Below, piece by piece: positions 1-8,549 of a stretch of DNA of 64,000 bases; the stretch's first letter is position 1, and every line of letters starts with the position of its first letter. The notes under the pieces are model-generated. The model was not told where the DNA came from, searched no databases, and saw only the letters and a program-made list of their open reading frames with translations. The position numbers and the translations under genes were made by a program. This DNA is from Streptomyces sp. NBC_00690 (GTDB lineage Bacteria; Actinomycetota; Actinomycetes; Streptomycetales; Streptomycetaceae): NCBI RefSeq assembly GCF_036226685.1, contig NZ_CP109009.1:930001-994000 (forward strand), given 5' to 3'.

Positions 1-620
1 ACCGCTATCGCCATCGCGGTCTCCCGGGCGGCGATGCGTTCGGCGAGGGCGATCACCGATCGGGCGTGCTCGGCCGCGACGAACACCACACCGTTGCGGT
101 CGGCCACCACCAGGTCTCCGGAGCAGACCCGGACGCCGCGGATCTGGACGGGCACGTCCATCTCCTCCTGGACGATCCGGCCCCGAGCACTCACGGGAAC
201 GGCGGCCTTGGCGAACAGCGGCAGGTCGAGACCGGCGCATTCGGGTACGTCACGGCACGCACCGTCGACGACAACCCCCGCGATCCCCGCGGCAACGGCC
301 GCCTCGGCGAGCAGCCCACCCCAGCACGAGACATCGGTGCGCCCGTGGTTGTCGATCACGATCACGTCATCGGGATGTGCAGAGGCGACGGCAGGGCTGG
401 CGATGTGGGTGGTTGGCCCAGCCGCCGCCCTGGGGCCCGCCTTCACGGTGCGGACCCGTCCCGCGACGGTGTTCGGGGACGGCCACATCGGGGCGAGCCC
501 CACGGTCGCGCCGGGCAGCCCCAGAATGTCGAGTGCGTCGGAGACGGCGCAGACGTCCAAAGCTCGCAGGCGCGCGATCGCGTCGGGCGCGGTATCGGGT
601 ACGCCGAGGGAATCAGCCAT
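1..620 (-). CDS. RraA/LigK-family aldolase (partial, 3' end beyond window)
   Basis: The family cleaves 4-hydroxy-4-methyl-2-oxoglutarate or 4-carboxy-4-hydroxy-2-oxoadipate to pyruvate plus pyruvate or oxaloacetate, the last step of protocatechuate 4,5-cleavage and gallate degradation. The frame is open from an ATG at 620 to the window edge (about 206 residues seen). It carries the family signature GGLLAEAAVAAG followed by VVVDGACRD, whose Asp and Arg bind the divalent metal and substrate. The start overlaps the stop of the upstream dioxygenase gene by 8 bp, so translation is probably coupled. RraA-like regulators of RNase E share the fold, but the position beside LigJ- and LigB-type genes favours an aldolase. 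The C-terminal end is missing from the window. Confidence 0.85.
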   Translation of the reverse strand, partial: MADSLGVPDTAPDAIARLRALDVCAVSDALDILGLPGATVGLAPMWPSPNTVAGRVRTVKAGPRAAAGPTTHIASPAVASAHPDDVIVIDNHGRTDVSCWGGLLAEAAVAAGIAGVVVDGACRDVPECAGLDLPLFAKAAVPVSARGRIVQEEMDVPVQIRGVRVCSGDLVVADRNGVVFVAAEHARSVIALAERIAARETAMAIA

Positions 621-1632
621 TGGTGCGGCTCCACGTCACGAAGCCCATGGCATTTCCGGTACCGGCCTCGGTGCGGTAGCAGGCGCGGTAGTCGGTGGAG
701 GTGACGGTCATCCCGGTCTCGGCCGCGATACCGGCCACCGTGATCCAGTTGCGCAGTTCGGAGGTGCCCGAGCGCATGAGAGCCGGGTCGATCGAGGTCA
801 GATACTGCTCGTCGCCGGATTCCAGTGCCGTGAGAAAGCGTCGGTCGAGCTCCTCGTCGATGACGAAGTGTGACAACCCACCGGAGGCGACGACGCCGAC
901 CCGCAGGTCCTGGGGAAAGTTCGCCAGTGCCCGACCAAGCGCGCGGCCGAAGCGGTAACTACGTTCGGCGGAGGGAGGGTTGGGTTCGTAGAAGGTGTTG
1001 ATGAAGACCGGAACGAACGGGATGGAGCACTCCTCACCGAGTATCCGCTGATAGATGAAGCCCCACCCGTGGGGGATGCCGTGGTTGGCGTACCGGCCCG
1101 ACGGCAGGGAGCGCGACGCGGCCACATCGAAGCCGGACCCACCCGCCTGCTCGATGAGGTACCGCGCCAGCTCCGGATGACACGCCCGTACGACCGTCTC
1201 AGCGGGCACATCGCCACGCGCGGCCTCGGCCAGCCCCGGTGCCATGACCGCGAGTTGCTCCTCGGTGAACGGCACGTGCGCGACGTCCTCGCCCCAGTAG
1301 ACGGCGAAGGCGGGAAGCAGTTCGTCGCCGTAGACCTCCTTGTGATCACTGCTGACGATCAGCAGCACATCTACATCGGCGGCGGCCAGGTGCCGGCCCA
1401 GCCGATCCATCGCCGTCTGCGAGGCGTCCCAGTTCGCCTGCATCGCCTCGGGCGTGCAGTGCTCCGAGAAATCCTCGCGCCGGGCCTGGAGTGACGCGAA
1501 GTCGTAGATGAGTCCCTGGAATTCGAGGGCCTGGTTGCGTCGGTCGGCCATCCCGCGCTCGGACCAGCCAGCCGGCGGCGTCTTGAGCTGAGGTCCGTGC
1601 GAGCAGCCGATCCCGGTGACTACGGTTGCCAT
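613..1632 (-). CDS. LigB-type class III extradiol ring-cleavage dioxygenase
   Basis: Predicted Fe(II)-dependent extradiol dioxygenase of the protocatechuate 4,5-dioxygenase beta (LigB) superfamily, 339 aa. His12 lies in GCSHGP, exactly the position of the LigB metal ligand; a second candidate ligand is His58 and the catalytic-type HGWGF motif is near the middle. The start at 1632 is chosen because a GAGGGG ribosome binding site precedes it; an upstream in-frame ATG at 1695 lies inside the preceding gene. The gene follows the LigJ-like gene by 10 bp and overlaps the aldolase gene by 8 bp. With LigJ and the aldolase downstream in the pathway, gallate or protocatechuate is the likeliest substrate. 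Classical gallate dioxygenase (about 420 aa, with a fused LigA-like part) is longer, so substrate identity is inferred. Confidence 0.85.
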   Translation of the reverse strand: MATVVTGIGCSHGPQLKTPPAGWSERGMADRRNQALEFQGLIYDFASLQARREDFSEHCTPEAMQANWDASQTAMDRLGRHLAAADVDVLLIVSSDHKEVYGDELLPAFAVYWGEDVAHVPFTEEQLAVMAPGLAEAARGDVPAETVVRACHPELARYLIEQAGGSGFDVAASRSLPSGRYANHGIPHGWGFIYQRILGEECSIPFVPVFINTFYEPNPPSAERSYRFGRALGRALANFPQDLRVGVVASGGLSHFVIDEELDRRFLTALESGDEQYLTSIDPALMRSGTSELRNWITVAGIAAETGMTVTSTDYRACYRTEAGTGNAMGFVTWSRTNG

Positions 1633-1642
1633 GGCGCGCCCC

Positions 1643-2671
1643 TCATGCCGTCCGCGCCGTGGCACCGGCGCCGATGGGGAACAGCGAGCGGGCATTGCCC
1701 TCGAACAGGGCCGTGCGGTCGGCGTCCGTGAGCCAGTCGATGTCGTTCACCAGCAGATGGATGTCGTCGAACCAGCGGCCGTTGTCCGGGTTGATCTGAG
1801 AGCCGGTTCCGGGCTTCTCCGTGCCGAACAGGCAGCGGTCGACGCCGACGGTGCGGATGAGTAGTTCGATCGCGTCCTGGGTGTACAGGCAGGTGTCGAA
1901 GTACAGCTTGCGGAGCTTCTCCAGGTACGGGGTCGCCCCGGAGCGGACACCGGAGGGCAGGAACCGGCCCACCTGATAGGGGATCGCGCCGCCCCCGTGG
2001 GAGACCACGATCTTCAGCTCGGGGAAGTCCTGGAGCACGGAGGAGTTGAGCAGGCTCCAGATGGCGACCGTCTCCTCCTGGATGAAGTGGAGGCTGTACG
2101 GCTCGCGCGCAGGTGGCCGACATCCGGCGGCGTGGATCAGCGCCGGAACGTCGAGTTCGCACAGCGCCTCGTAGAGGGGATACCAGTACCGGTCACCGAG
2201 TGCCGGCGGCGTCGCGGTGCCCTCGAACGGGTCCGGATTGAGCATGGCCCCGACGAAACCGAGTTCGGTGACGGTGCGCCGTAGTTCGCCGACCCACTGC
2301 GCGGGTTCGAGTTCCGGACTCTGCGGCAGCCCGGCCACGCCGAGGAACCGGCCGGGGAACAGTTCGGTGGAACGGTGGATGAGGTCGTTGGTCTCCTCGG
2401 TGAACCACTGGACGAGCTTGCCCTGCTCGCTGTGCATCATCTGGTACGGCCGCGGCGAGATGAGCTGGACGTCGACGCCGGCGCCGTCGATGTGATCCAT
2501 GTGCGACACATTGCCGAAGCTGGGGTGCGGTTCGGTGTGGGCGGCCCGAAGCTGTTCGTCGCTGATGCGCGGGGCGCCCCGTCCATGGGCCCCTCGGTGC
2601 GACAGGAGTCCCGACTTCCAGGCGTACAGTTCGGCGGGCGCGCTCAGGTGCCCGTGGACATCGATGATCAT
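1643..2671 (-). CDS. ligJ: 4-oxalomesaconate hydratase, LigJ-type amidohydrolase
   Basis: Amidohydrolase-superfamily protein of 342 aa that should hydrate 4-oxalomesaconate to 4-carboxy-4-hydroxy-2-oxoadipate in the gallate/protocatechuate 4,5-cleavage pathway. The N-terminal metal motif IIDVHGH, the segments FGNVSHMDHI, LPQSPE, LGFVGAMLNPDP, RYWYPLYEAL, VVSHGGGAIPYQ and ALFEGNARSLFP match LigJ of sphingomonads in order and length. It is the second gene of a four-gene minus-strand operon, 31 bp after the monooxygenase and 10 bp before the dioxygenase. Other amidohydrolase-2 proteins (decarboxylases) share the metal site, but the overall similarity and the neighbours make LigJ the best call. 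Confidence 0.88.
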   Translation of the reverse strand: MIIDVHGHLSAPAELYAWKSGLLSHRGAHGRGAPRISDEQLRAAHTEPHPSFGNVSHMDHIDGAGVDVQLISPRPYQMMHSEQGKLVQWFTEETNDLIHRSTELFPGRFLGVAGLPQSPELEPAQWVGELRRTVTELGFVGAMLNPDPFEGTATPPALGDRYWYPLYEALCELDVPALIHAAGCRPPAREPYSLHFIQEETVAIWSLLNSSVLQDFPELKIVVSHGGGAIPYQVGRFLPSGVRSGATPYLEKLRKLYFDTCLYTQDAIELLIRTVGVDRCLFGTEKPGTGSQINPDNGRWFDDIHLLVNDIDWLTDADRTALFEGNARSLFPIGAGATARTA

Positions 2672-2702
2672 GAGTCGTCCTCTTCGGGGTTGTCGGGGGT
2701 GC

Positions 2703-4157
2703 TCAGCGGAGCGGCGAGGAGATCAGGCGGCGGATACGGCCGTCGGTCTCGGAGCGGTCATAGCTGCGCAGCAGCCGGGCGCGGCCCGCGCCCGGGTCGC
2801 CGCGGTGCAGATACTCGTACAGTTCCTGCCGGGCTCCGAAGCCGTCCCCGACCAACTCCCAGGCCAGCCGGAACAGGCGTGCCTTGTGGTCGGCGGCCAT
2901 ACCGCGGCCGTGCATGTACCGGTCGATGAAGGGGCGCAGTTCCGCATTGGCCAGGTCGGCCTCGGAAGGCTGCATGATGAGTCCGGACGCCCCGATGCCG
3001 CGCACGATGTTCACGACCCGCGCCGACACCTCCGCGGACCAGAAGCCGAGGCCGTACGAGGGGGCGGGCGCAAGCAGCCCGCTCGGCGTGCGTACCGCCG
3101 TCGCCTCCGCGCCCGCGATGCCCAGCCGGAGCGTCTCCGCATAGGAGATGAGCTCGCCCAAGTCCTCCTGGATGCCACGGAATCCATCGACCCCGATGCT
3201 GTCGGCCACCATGGCTGCCACGGAGATGAAGGTCCGCAGACGCTCGTGGAACCGAATGTGCGTGCTCTGCATCGACCAGGCGTTGATCCGTGAGAGGCCC
3301 TTGAGCGCGAGCAGGCCGTCGCCGAGGAGGAACACCCGCTCCCAGGGAATCTCGACGTCGTCGAAGAACAGCATGGCGTCCTGCTCGTCGTACCTCCGCG
3401 CGAGGGGGTGCGCGTGTCCTGCACCAGAGCTGCCGAGTGGCTCACGGCACAGGGTCTTCAAGCCGGGCGTGTTCATCGGCAGCGCAAACCAGATGACGAA
3501 CTTTTCGGCACCGCGCTGGGCGGAGACACCGTTGAGGTAGACCAGCACCTCCTGGGCGAACGGTGCCAGGGTTGCGAGTTGCTTCGCGCCCCGGATGACA
3601 ACGCCCCGCTCGTTCTCCTCGACCACCCGCAGCGCGAGATCGGGGTCGTCCAGGGGGCTGGCGCTGCGGTCGATCTGCGGATCGCCGAGTGCGTGCGTGA
3701 GCACGAGGTCGTGCTCGGTGGCATAGCGGTGGTAGTTGATCACATTGGCACCGAAACCGGGGCGGTTCGTCTCCAACTCCGCGTGGTAGTCGCGCAGGCC
3801 GACGACGACGTTCGCCATGAAGTCGGGGGCACGGCCGTGCTGTCCGAGGCTCTCGGCCATCCACCACTGTGAGGCCGCGAACTTGGCGCGCAGTTCCTCC
3901 GGGGTCGACGGCAAGCTGTACGAACGGCTGACCAGGTTGCCGGACTCCGCCGACGTGGTCAGCGCGGTCTCCCGGGCAACCGGGTCCGACAAGCGCAGGT
4001 CCAGCAGGCGGGCGATCTCGTCGACCGCGCCGCGCAGTTCCGGGTGTGCCGCGACATTGCGAACCCGCTCGCCACCCAGCCATACCTCACGGCCATCGTC
4101 AAGGCTCGCCCGGAAGTCATCGCCGGTCATGGCGCCCTTGGCGTCGCTCACATCCAT
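2703..4157 (-). CDS. HpaB-like FADH2-dependent aromatic monooxygenase
   Basis: Large-subunit homologue of 4-hydroxyphenylacetate 3-monooxygenase (HpaB/acyl-CoA dehydrogenase fold), about 484 aa, a normal family length. Seen in order: MTGDDFRASLDDGREVWLGG, the family N-terminus; HRYATEHDLVLTHALGDPQIDRS; a middle region with RGAKQLATLAPFAQEVLVY; FFDDVEIPWERVFLLGD; and a C-terminal helical part with ADHKARLFRLAWELVGDGFG. The reading frame extends far upstream, but a GAGG 6 nt before the ATG at 4157 (3 nt before an adjacent ATG at 4160) fixes the start here. It heads the operon and would hydroxylate a phenolic acid to the catechol or pyrogallol opened by the dioxygenase. No flavin reductase partner is encoded nearby, so one must be supplied elsewhere. 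Confidence 0.85.
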   Translation of the reverse strand: MDVSDAKGAMTGDDFRASLDDGREVWLGGERVRNVAAHPELRGAVDEIARLLDLRLSDPVARETALTTSAESGNLVSRSYSLPSTPEELRAKFAASQWWMAESLGQHGRAPDFMANVVVGLRDYHAELETNRPGFGANVINYHRYATEHDLVLTHALGDPQIDRSASPLDDPDLALRVVEENERGVVIRGAKQLATLAPFAQEVLVYLNGVSAQRGAEKFVIWFALPMNTPGLKTLCREPLGSSGAGHAHPLARRYDEQDAMLFFDDVEIPWERVFLLGDGLLALKGLSRINAWSMQSTHIRFHERLRTFISVAAMVADSIGVDGFRGIQEDLGELISYAETLRLGIAGAEATAVRTPSGLLAPAPSYGLGFWSAEVSARVVNIVRGIGASGLIMQPSEADLANAELRPFIDRYMHGRGMAADHKARLFRLAWELVGDGFGARQELYEYLHRGDPGAGRARLLRSYDRSETDGRIRRLISSPLR

Positions 4158-4160
4158 CAT

Positions 4161-4920
4161 GTACCTCGCGTATGTCTCATGTGCAGTCGACGAATCCCGC
4201 CGAGAAGCCACCTTCGTGGGGCAGATCGGCTGGTACGAACGGACGCTACGGGTGCGCCGCGGCTTGCTGTATGAGCGTCGTGAGGGAAGTCGGAGGCACC
4301 GAATCCGACACGGTGTCGAGGTAGGTGATGGTGGGGACGCATCGAAATCGGCCGGATGATGTCGGCATCGGCAGCCCTGAAACTTGCCGATCCAATTAAG
4401 ATTGAGAGGTGTAGACGTTCCCTTACTTGCGATTCCAAGGCAGAGGCGACCACGCGATGCGGCATCGCCAATCGACGTTAGGCGGGAGTGTCTCTCGTCG
4501 AGAGTGCGGACCGATGGATGCGGACGCTTCCAAGCACCTGGCGCAGCGATCCACCCCACGGAGACGGTCGAGGCCCACCCCGCATTCGTCGCGCTCGCCG
4601 AGCACTGCCCCCGCGCCCGCGCCTACGGTTCAGTCGCGCGCGACCCGAGAGCAGGGGTCACAGGAACGACCCCTTCCCATGTCAAGATCAAGGCCGCCGG
4701 TGGCAGCGGCCCGGACACGGATTCCTCGCCATGACTCGATTCCACACAACAGCGGTACCGGGCGCGTTCCGGCAGGTGTTGTGACAGCATCCGGGGTCAT
4801 GACAGGCCCTTGCACCCGGTTCGACAAGCTCCGCCCCACCGGCCCCCGAGACCGCTGCCACACCGCACTCAACGGACACCCGCCCATCAGCCGCGTGAAC
4901 AACGTTGAGGGTCAATACAC
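4161..4920. other. intergenic region upstream of the aromatic operon
   Basis: About 760 bp with no gene I can support. Several short frames exist on both strands, but none has convincing codon use, a ribosome binding site or a recognisable product. The stretch near 4385-4415 is AT-richer than its surroundings and may contain the promoter of the minus-strand monooxygenase operon. No regulator gene lies here. The right end is the CTAG target duplication of the insertion sequence. Confidence 0.5.
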
Positions 4921-4924
4921 CTAG

Positions 4925-4936
4925 CGGTGGTTTGTT
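4925..4936. repeat. left terminal inverted repeat of the IS701 element
   Basis: CGGTGGTTTGTT, perfect inverted copy of 6446-6457. The preceding CTAG at 4921-4924 is the target site duplication. Confidence 0.92.
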
Positions 4937-4953
4937 AAACCGGGCAGTAGAGA

Positions 4954-6378
4954 TCAAGCGGGTGGCCTGCGCCGACGGCGTTGATCAGTGCTTGGAGTTC
5001 GGGTGGTGGCGGCTCGTTGGTCCAGGCTCGCCAGCATCGTTGGAGGGTGGTCCAGGGGTCGAGCCAGGCCCGGACGGCGCGGATCGCCTGCGGCCAGCTG
5101 GCCGGTTGGGGCTGGTGGGGTCTGTTCGTTCCCCCTCTCAGTGGGTCCCGCTGGGGTGGAGGCCGGTGGGACTGCTGGGACGACGGCGGGCTCCCGGTCT
5201 GGCAGTCGGGCGAACCAGATGTCCCAGCAGAAGGAGAACGCGCAGGCGATCAGGGTCTGGTGGCGGCGGATGGCGGTGTCGGAGCGGACCTGGAAGTCGG
5301 CCCATCCGGGCTCGTCCTTGATCTGCTTGTAGCTCTGCTCGATCCAGTGTCGAATGCCGTAGATACGGACGACTTCGTGCAGGTCAGCGGCGGGTTCGGG
5401 ACTGTCGGCCTCGCGTGGGCCGCCAGGGCGGGGCAGGTCGGTGGCCAGGTACCAGGTGGACTGCGAGGGCAGCGTAGCCGGGTCGGTGGTGGCCACGACC
5501 AGGCGGACGTTTCCATCGGGGCCCCAGAAGCCGAGGGTGGCGTCAGCGGCCCACCAGGTCTCGGTGCGCCCGTCGCGGAAGGTCCGCTCGACATGGTTCC
5601 AGTCTCCGGGATGCTCAGGGTCTGCCCAGGTCAGAGCCCGGGCGGCCTGGAGAGGGGTGTAGGCGTCCTTGCCGTAGGCCCAGCTGCCGTGGCTCGGCTT
5701 GAGGGCCATGACGAACGGCAGGCCCGCCGCGGAGAGCTCTCGGCGGAAGCCGTCCTGGTCACCGTAGGCGCAGTCGGCGGCCACCGCCCGGAAGGCCGTT
5801 CCGGCCGCCTTGGCGGCGCGGGCGAGTTCGACGGCGATCTGCAGCTTCGTGCGGAAACCCGGGTCCTTCTTGCCTGTCGGGAAGTGGTGGGCTGGGCTGT
5901 AGGGCACCGCGTGGAGCGGGTAGTAGAGGTTCTCGTCGGCCCAGCAGGTGGTCACGGTGACGATGCCGTTGTCGGTCTTGCCCAGCCGGCCCAGCCACTG
6001 GCGGCCGATGTGCGCGGTCGCCTTGCCGTCCTTGCGGTCTCCCGAGTCGTCGATCACCAGCACCCCGCCCGCGTGCGGCGCGGTCGCGGGATCGGCCAGC
6101 AGCAGTTCCACCCGGCGGGCGTTGACCTGCTCGTGGTCCCACGTCGACTCGGACAGAAAGAACTGCAGCCGCTGCACCGCAGCGTGCTGGGCTCCGGCCA
6201 CCGGCTCGGTGCCGGCCAGACAGGTCAGGGTCTTGTTTCGGTCCCGCGGCAGCAGCAGTCCCGCGAGGTACTCCCGGAACCCGCGGCGCTGTGCCAGGGT
6301 GGAGAAGAGGTCATCGAAGCGTGCGGCGTAGGCTTCCAGCGGGCCCGGAGCGGGCGGACACGGAACACGACGGGTCAT
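4954..6378 (-). CDS. IS701-family DDE transposase
   Basis: DDE transposase of about 474 aa that cuts and inserts the surrounding element. The acidic triad is visible in VIDDSGDRKDGK, AVAADCAYGDQDGF and the C-terminal IEQSYKQIKDEPGWADFQVRS, followed by RRHQTLIACAFSFCWD, all typical of IS701/IS4-like enzymes. The start at 6378 (MTRRVPCPP) has GGGAG at a proper distance; a longer frame reaching 6450 begins inside the terminal repeat. The last 80 residues are a low-complexity Pro/Arg-rich tail. No frameshift or internal stop is seen, so the element may be active. Confidence 0.93.
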   Translation of the reverse strand: MTRRVPCPPAPGPLEAYAARFDDLFSTLAQRRGFREYLAGLLLPRDRNKTLTCLAGTEPVAGAQHAAVQRLQFFLSESTWDHEQVNARRVELLLADPATAPHAGGVLVIDDSGDRKDGKATAHIGRQWLGRLGKTDNGIVTVTTCWADENLYYPLHAVPYSPAHHFPTGKKDPGFRTKLQIAVELARAAKAAGTAFRAVAADCAYGDQDGFRRELSAAGLPFVMALKPSHGSWAYGKDAYTPLQAARALTWADPEHPGDWNHVERTFRDGRTETWWAADATLGFWGPDGNVRLVVATTDPATLPSQSTWYLATDLPRPGGPREADSPEPAADLHEVVRIYGIRHWIEQSYKQIKDEPGWADFQVRSDTAIRRHQTLIACAFSFCWDIWFARLPDREPAVVPAVPPASTPAGPTERGNEQTPPAPTGQLAAGDPRRPGLARPLDHPPTMLASLDQRAATTRTPSTDQRRRRRPPA

Positions 6379-6445
6379 CACAAGCTCCCGGGTGGCGAGG
6401 CGACGTTCCTCTGCTACCGGCCTACTACGACCCTGACCCGCAGTC

Positions 6446-6457
6446 AACAAACCACCG
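6446..6457. repeat. right terminal inverted repeat of the IS701 element
   Basis: AACAAACCACCG, perfect inverted copy of 4925-4936. The following CTAG at 6458-6461 is the second copy of the target duplication and supplies the TAG stop of the neighbouring gene. Confidence 0.92.
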
Positions 6458-7363
6458 CTAGGAAGCGGGTGACTCGTGGGCGGCGAGTTCTTCGGCGAAT
6501 TCCATGCAGCGCAGGCGGGCCGGGGAGAAGTCGTAGGGCATCTTTCCTGTGGCTTCGAAGGCGCTCATGGACTCTTGCCCCCTGCCTGAGCTTCGGCCCG
6601 CCTCGTTCTCCCTCTCATCAGCGGTTGCGGGGTGCAAGGTGTCCCAGGAGTCGAAGAGTGCGTCGTCGCTCTCCGCCAGGCCGGAATCCTCGATGACGGC
6701 TTGCAGCGCCATTTCGAAGGCGTGCCGTTCGGCAGCCACCCGGGCCACTCGGGGGTCATCGACGGCGATCGTGTCATCGAGTGCTTCCTCGGAGGCATCG
6801 ATACGGTCGGAGTCTTCACGCAGATCCGGGTGAGTGGCCAGGGCGACGAAACGGGTTGCCTGGACGGCCGCACCGAGCGGGCCGAAGATCCGCTCGGTGA
6901 CCAGCAGGCTGTCCAGATCCGCCTGGCGCAGTGAGCCCTCGGGCAGGCTCGTGAGGCGGCTGGTGACGAAGGCGGAGAGCAGACCCATCCTGCTGCCCTC
7001 GGTACGCATACGCTGCACGGCAGTCCGTTGCCGCCGCAGTTCTGCTTCCTGGGCGACGAGGGTTTCGTCCAGCCGTTCCAGCATGCTCGCAATGCCGTCG
7101 TCGCTGTCGGCACCAGCGGAAGCCGTGTCGGCGAAGGCGTCACGGATGTCGTCGAGGGCGATCCCGGCATCGGCCATCCTGCGGATCCACAGCAACCGGA
7201 TCATGTCTTCGTAGCCGTAGCGGCGGCGGCCGTCGCCACCCCGCACGGGCTCGGGGAGCAGGCCGATCTCGTGGTAGTGACGGATCGCCCGCGGTGTGGT
7301 GCCGACGAAGGCCGCCGCGTCACCGATCTTGACCTGGCGCGGCGGGATAAAGGACGAATACAT
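6458..7363 (-). CDS. MerR-family transcriptional regulator
   Basis: Regulator of about 301 aa. The N-terminal winged helix reads VKIGDAAAFVGTTPRAIRHY then HEIGLLPEP, followed by RRYGYEDMIRLLWIRRMADA, the classic MerR DNA-binding module, then a coiled segment. The long C-terminal half (LLVTERIFGPLGAAVQATRF onward) has no ligand domain I recognise. The start at 7363 is preceded by GAGGAG 9 nt upstream; a longer frame to 7411 lacks support. The last codon (Ser) is followed by a TAG that is part of the IS target duplication, so the gene ends flush with the insertion sequence. Its target is unknown; the divergent region upstream holds only a transposase remnant. Confidence 0.85.
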   Translation of the reverse strand: MYSSFIPPRQVKIGDAAAFVGTTPRAIRHYHEIGLLPEPVRGGDGRRRYGYEDMIRLLWIRRMADAGIALDDIRDAFADTASAGADSDDGIASMLERLDETLVAQEAELRRQRTAVQRMRTEGSRMGLLSAFVTSRLTSLPEGSLRQADLDSLLVTERIFGPLGAAVQATRFVALATHPDLREDSDRIDASEEALDDTIAVDDPRVARVAAERHAFEMALQAVIEDSGLAESDDALFDSWDTLHPATADERENEAGRSSGRGQESMSAFEATGKMPYDFSPARLRCMEFAEELAAHESPAS

Positions 7364-7484
7364 GAGCAGGGGCTCCTCAGTGGGGCGGGGCGTGAGTCCA
7401 CCGGACCACATACCGCTACGGAAGGTGCAACCCGAGCCACGCCGCCCGGCACCCGCGCCAGGAGAAGCACCCCTTCTCCGTACG

Positions 7485-7520
7485 GATCTTCGTCGTGAAC
7501 CCGCCTCGCGACCTGCCCTG
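7485..7520 (-). pseudogene. IS5-family transposase remnant
   Basis: The minus-strand frame here encodes QGRSRGGFTTKI, which matches the GRSRGGxTTKIH motif of IS5-family transposases. Flanking sequence in the same frame does not continue the family, so only a scar remains in the 185-bp gap between the MerR gene and the propeller-like gene. Confidence 0.4.
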
Positions 7521-7548
7521 GCTCAACCAGGTTGGTCCCCGAGCTCTC

Positions 7549-8511
7549 CTATGCGCCTGTTGCGCCTGTTGCGTCTGTCCAGCGGATCGGGTGACCGGAT
7601 GGATCGGAGGTGAGCCAGGATCCGTCTCCAAGGAGCTGGATGTCGTAGGCATTCTCTCCGTGCGAGTCGAACGCAGCTTGGACCTGGCCGGAGCGCGCAT
7701 CGACGCGGTAGTGGCGGAACCACTCCTCTTCGTCCTCGGTTTCGCCGGCGAGCGTGACGATGACGGTGTCCTGGTTCAGGTAGCCGCCGCTCCATTCGAC
7801 GCAGATCTCCTCCGGCTCGTGTCCGAAGGCGTCGACGGAGAGAGTGAACGTCACTTCGCCGTCCGGGTGGGCGTGGATGGAGACATCGGCCTGCTGGTGA
7901 TCGACGGTCATGAACTGGCGTCCGTCGGGCGACAGGTCGATGAGGCACCGGTCGATCCAGGGATAGCAGATGAGATCCATCCGGTCCCCGCTCAGCGACG
8001 CGCGGTAGATGACCGAGCCGTCCTGGCCTTCTCCCACATTGAGGAACATCTGATCGCCCGCGGGGTGTACCAGTTGCGGACCGCCGTGCCCGAGGGTGTC
8101 CAGGTTCGTCCGCGCAATGACCGATCCGGTCGCGGCGTCCAGGGCGACCCACTGATCGGGGCGGTTGCGGCCGGACAGGGCGTCGGGCCGATAGACCCAG
8201 GCCACACTTCCGTCCACCGAGAGCACGCAGCTGGGATGGCTACCGAACTTCTGGTCTGACTGCGGCGTGAACTCCGACCGCCAGACCTCCGCACCGTCAG
8301 CTGTCACGCACACAATCGCGTTCAGGGTCGTGTAGTAGACGCGCTGGAGATCAGCGTGAACTGCATGGTCGACGACGTCGTCGGCGGTGGACGGCCGACA
8401 GATCATGGCGGGCGACAGCACACCCCGGACATCGGCAGCCAGGTCGTAGGCGCAGATGCTTCCGTCAACGAGCCGCGTGATGATTTTCAGGGGGTGGGCA
8501 GATGGGGCCAT
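7549..8511 (-). CDS. hypothetical protein, beta-propeller-like
   Basis: A 320-aa protein without signal peptide or membrane segment. Repeating blocks such as VYYTTLNAIVCVTADGAEVW, SCVLSVDGSVAWVYRPDA, WVALDAATGSVIAR, DLSPDGRQFMTV and WFRHYRVDARSGQVQAAF look like WD40/PQQ-type propeller blades. I do not recognise a named family. The 3' end has a short direct repeat (GCAACAGGC units) encoding ATGATGA just before the TAG stop. It lies 38 bp upstream of a methyltransferase gene on the same strand. The ribosome binding site is weak. A role in sensing or scaffolding is only a guess. Confidence 0.75.
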   Translation of the reverse strand: MAPSAHPLKIITRLVDGSICAYDLAADVRGVLSPAMICRPSTADDVVDHAVHADLQRVYYTTLNAIVCVTADGAEVWRSEFTPQSDQKFGSHPSCVLSVDGSVAWVYRPDALSGRNRPDQWVALDAATGSVIARTNLDTLGHGGPQLVHPAGDQMFLNVGEGQDGSVIYRASLSGDRMDLICYPWIDRCLIDLSPDGRQFMTVDHQQADVSIHAHPDGEVTFTLSVDAFGHEPEEICVEWSGGYLNQDTVIVTLAGETEDEEEWFRHYRVDARSGQVQAAFDSHGENAYDIQLLGDGSWLTSDPSGHPIRWTDATGATGA

Positions 8512-8549
8512 GTTCAGCAGGCTAGCCTCCAGCCGAGGCCAGCGGGCAG

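Larger units (their letters stand above)
4925..6457 (-). mobile_element. IS701-family insertion sequence, complete
   Basis: Element of 1533 bp bounded by perfect 12-bp terminal inverted repeats CGGTGGTTTGTT and AACAAACCACCG and flanked by CTAG on both sides, the 4-bp target duplication known for IS701. It carries one intact transposase gene. The right duplicated CTAG contains the TAG stop codon of the adjacent MerR-type gene, so insertion left that gene intact. Confidence 0.93.

Noticed and set aside
34-873. Plus-strand frame of 279 codons at the left edge
   Set aside because: Antisense to the RraA-like and LigB-like genes, which have clear family motifs.
4981-6696. Plus-strand open frame of 571 codons across the insertion sequence
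   Set aside because: Antisense of the transposase gene, crossing the end of the element into the MerR gene; composition is that of a mirrored frame.
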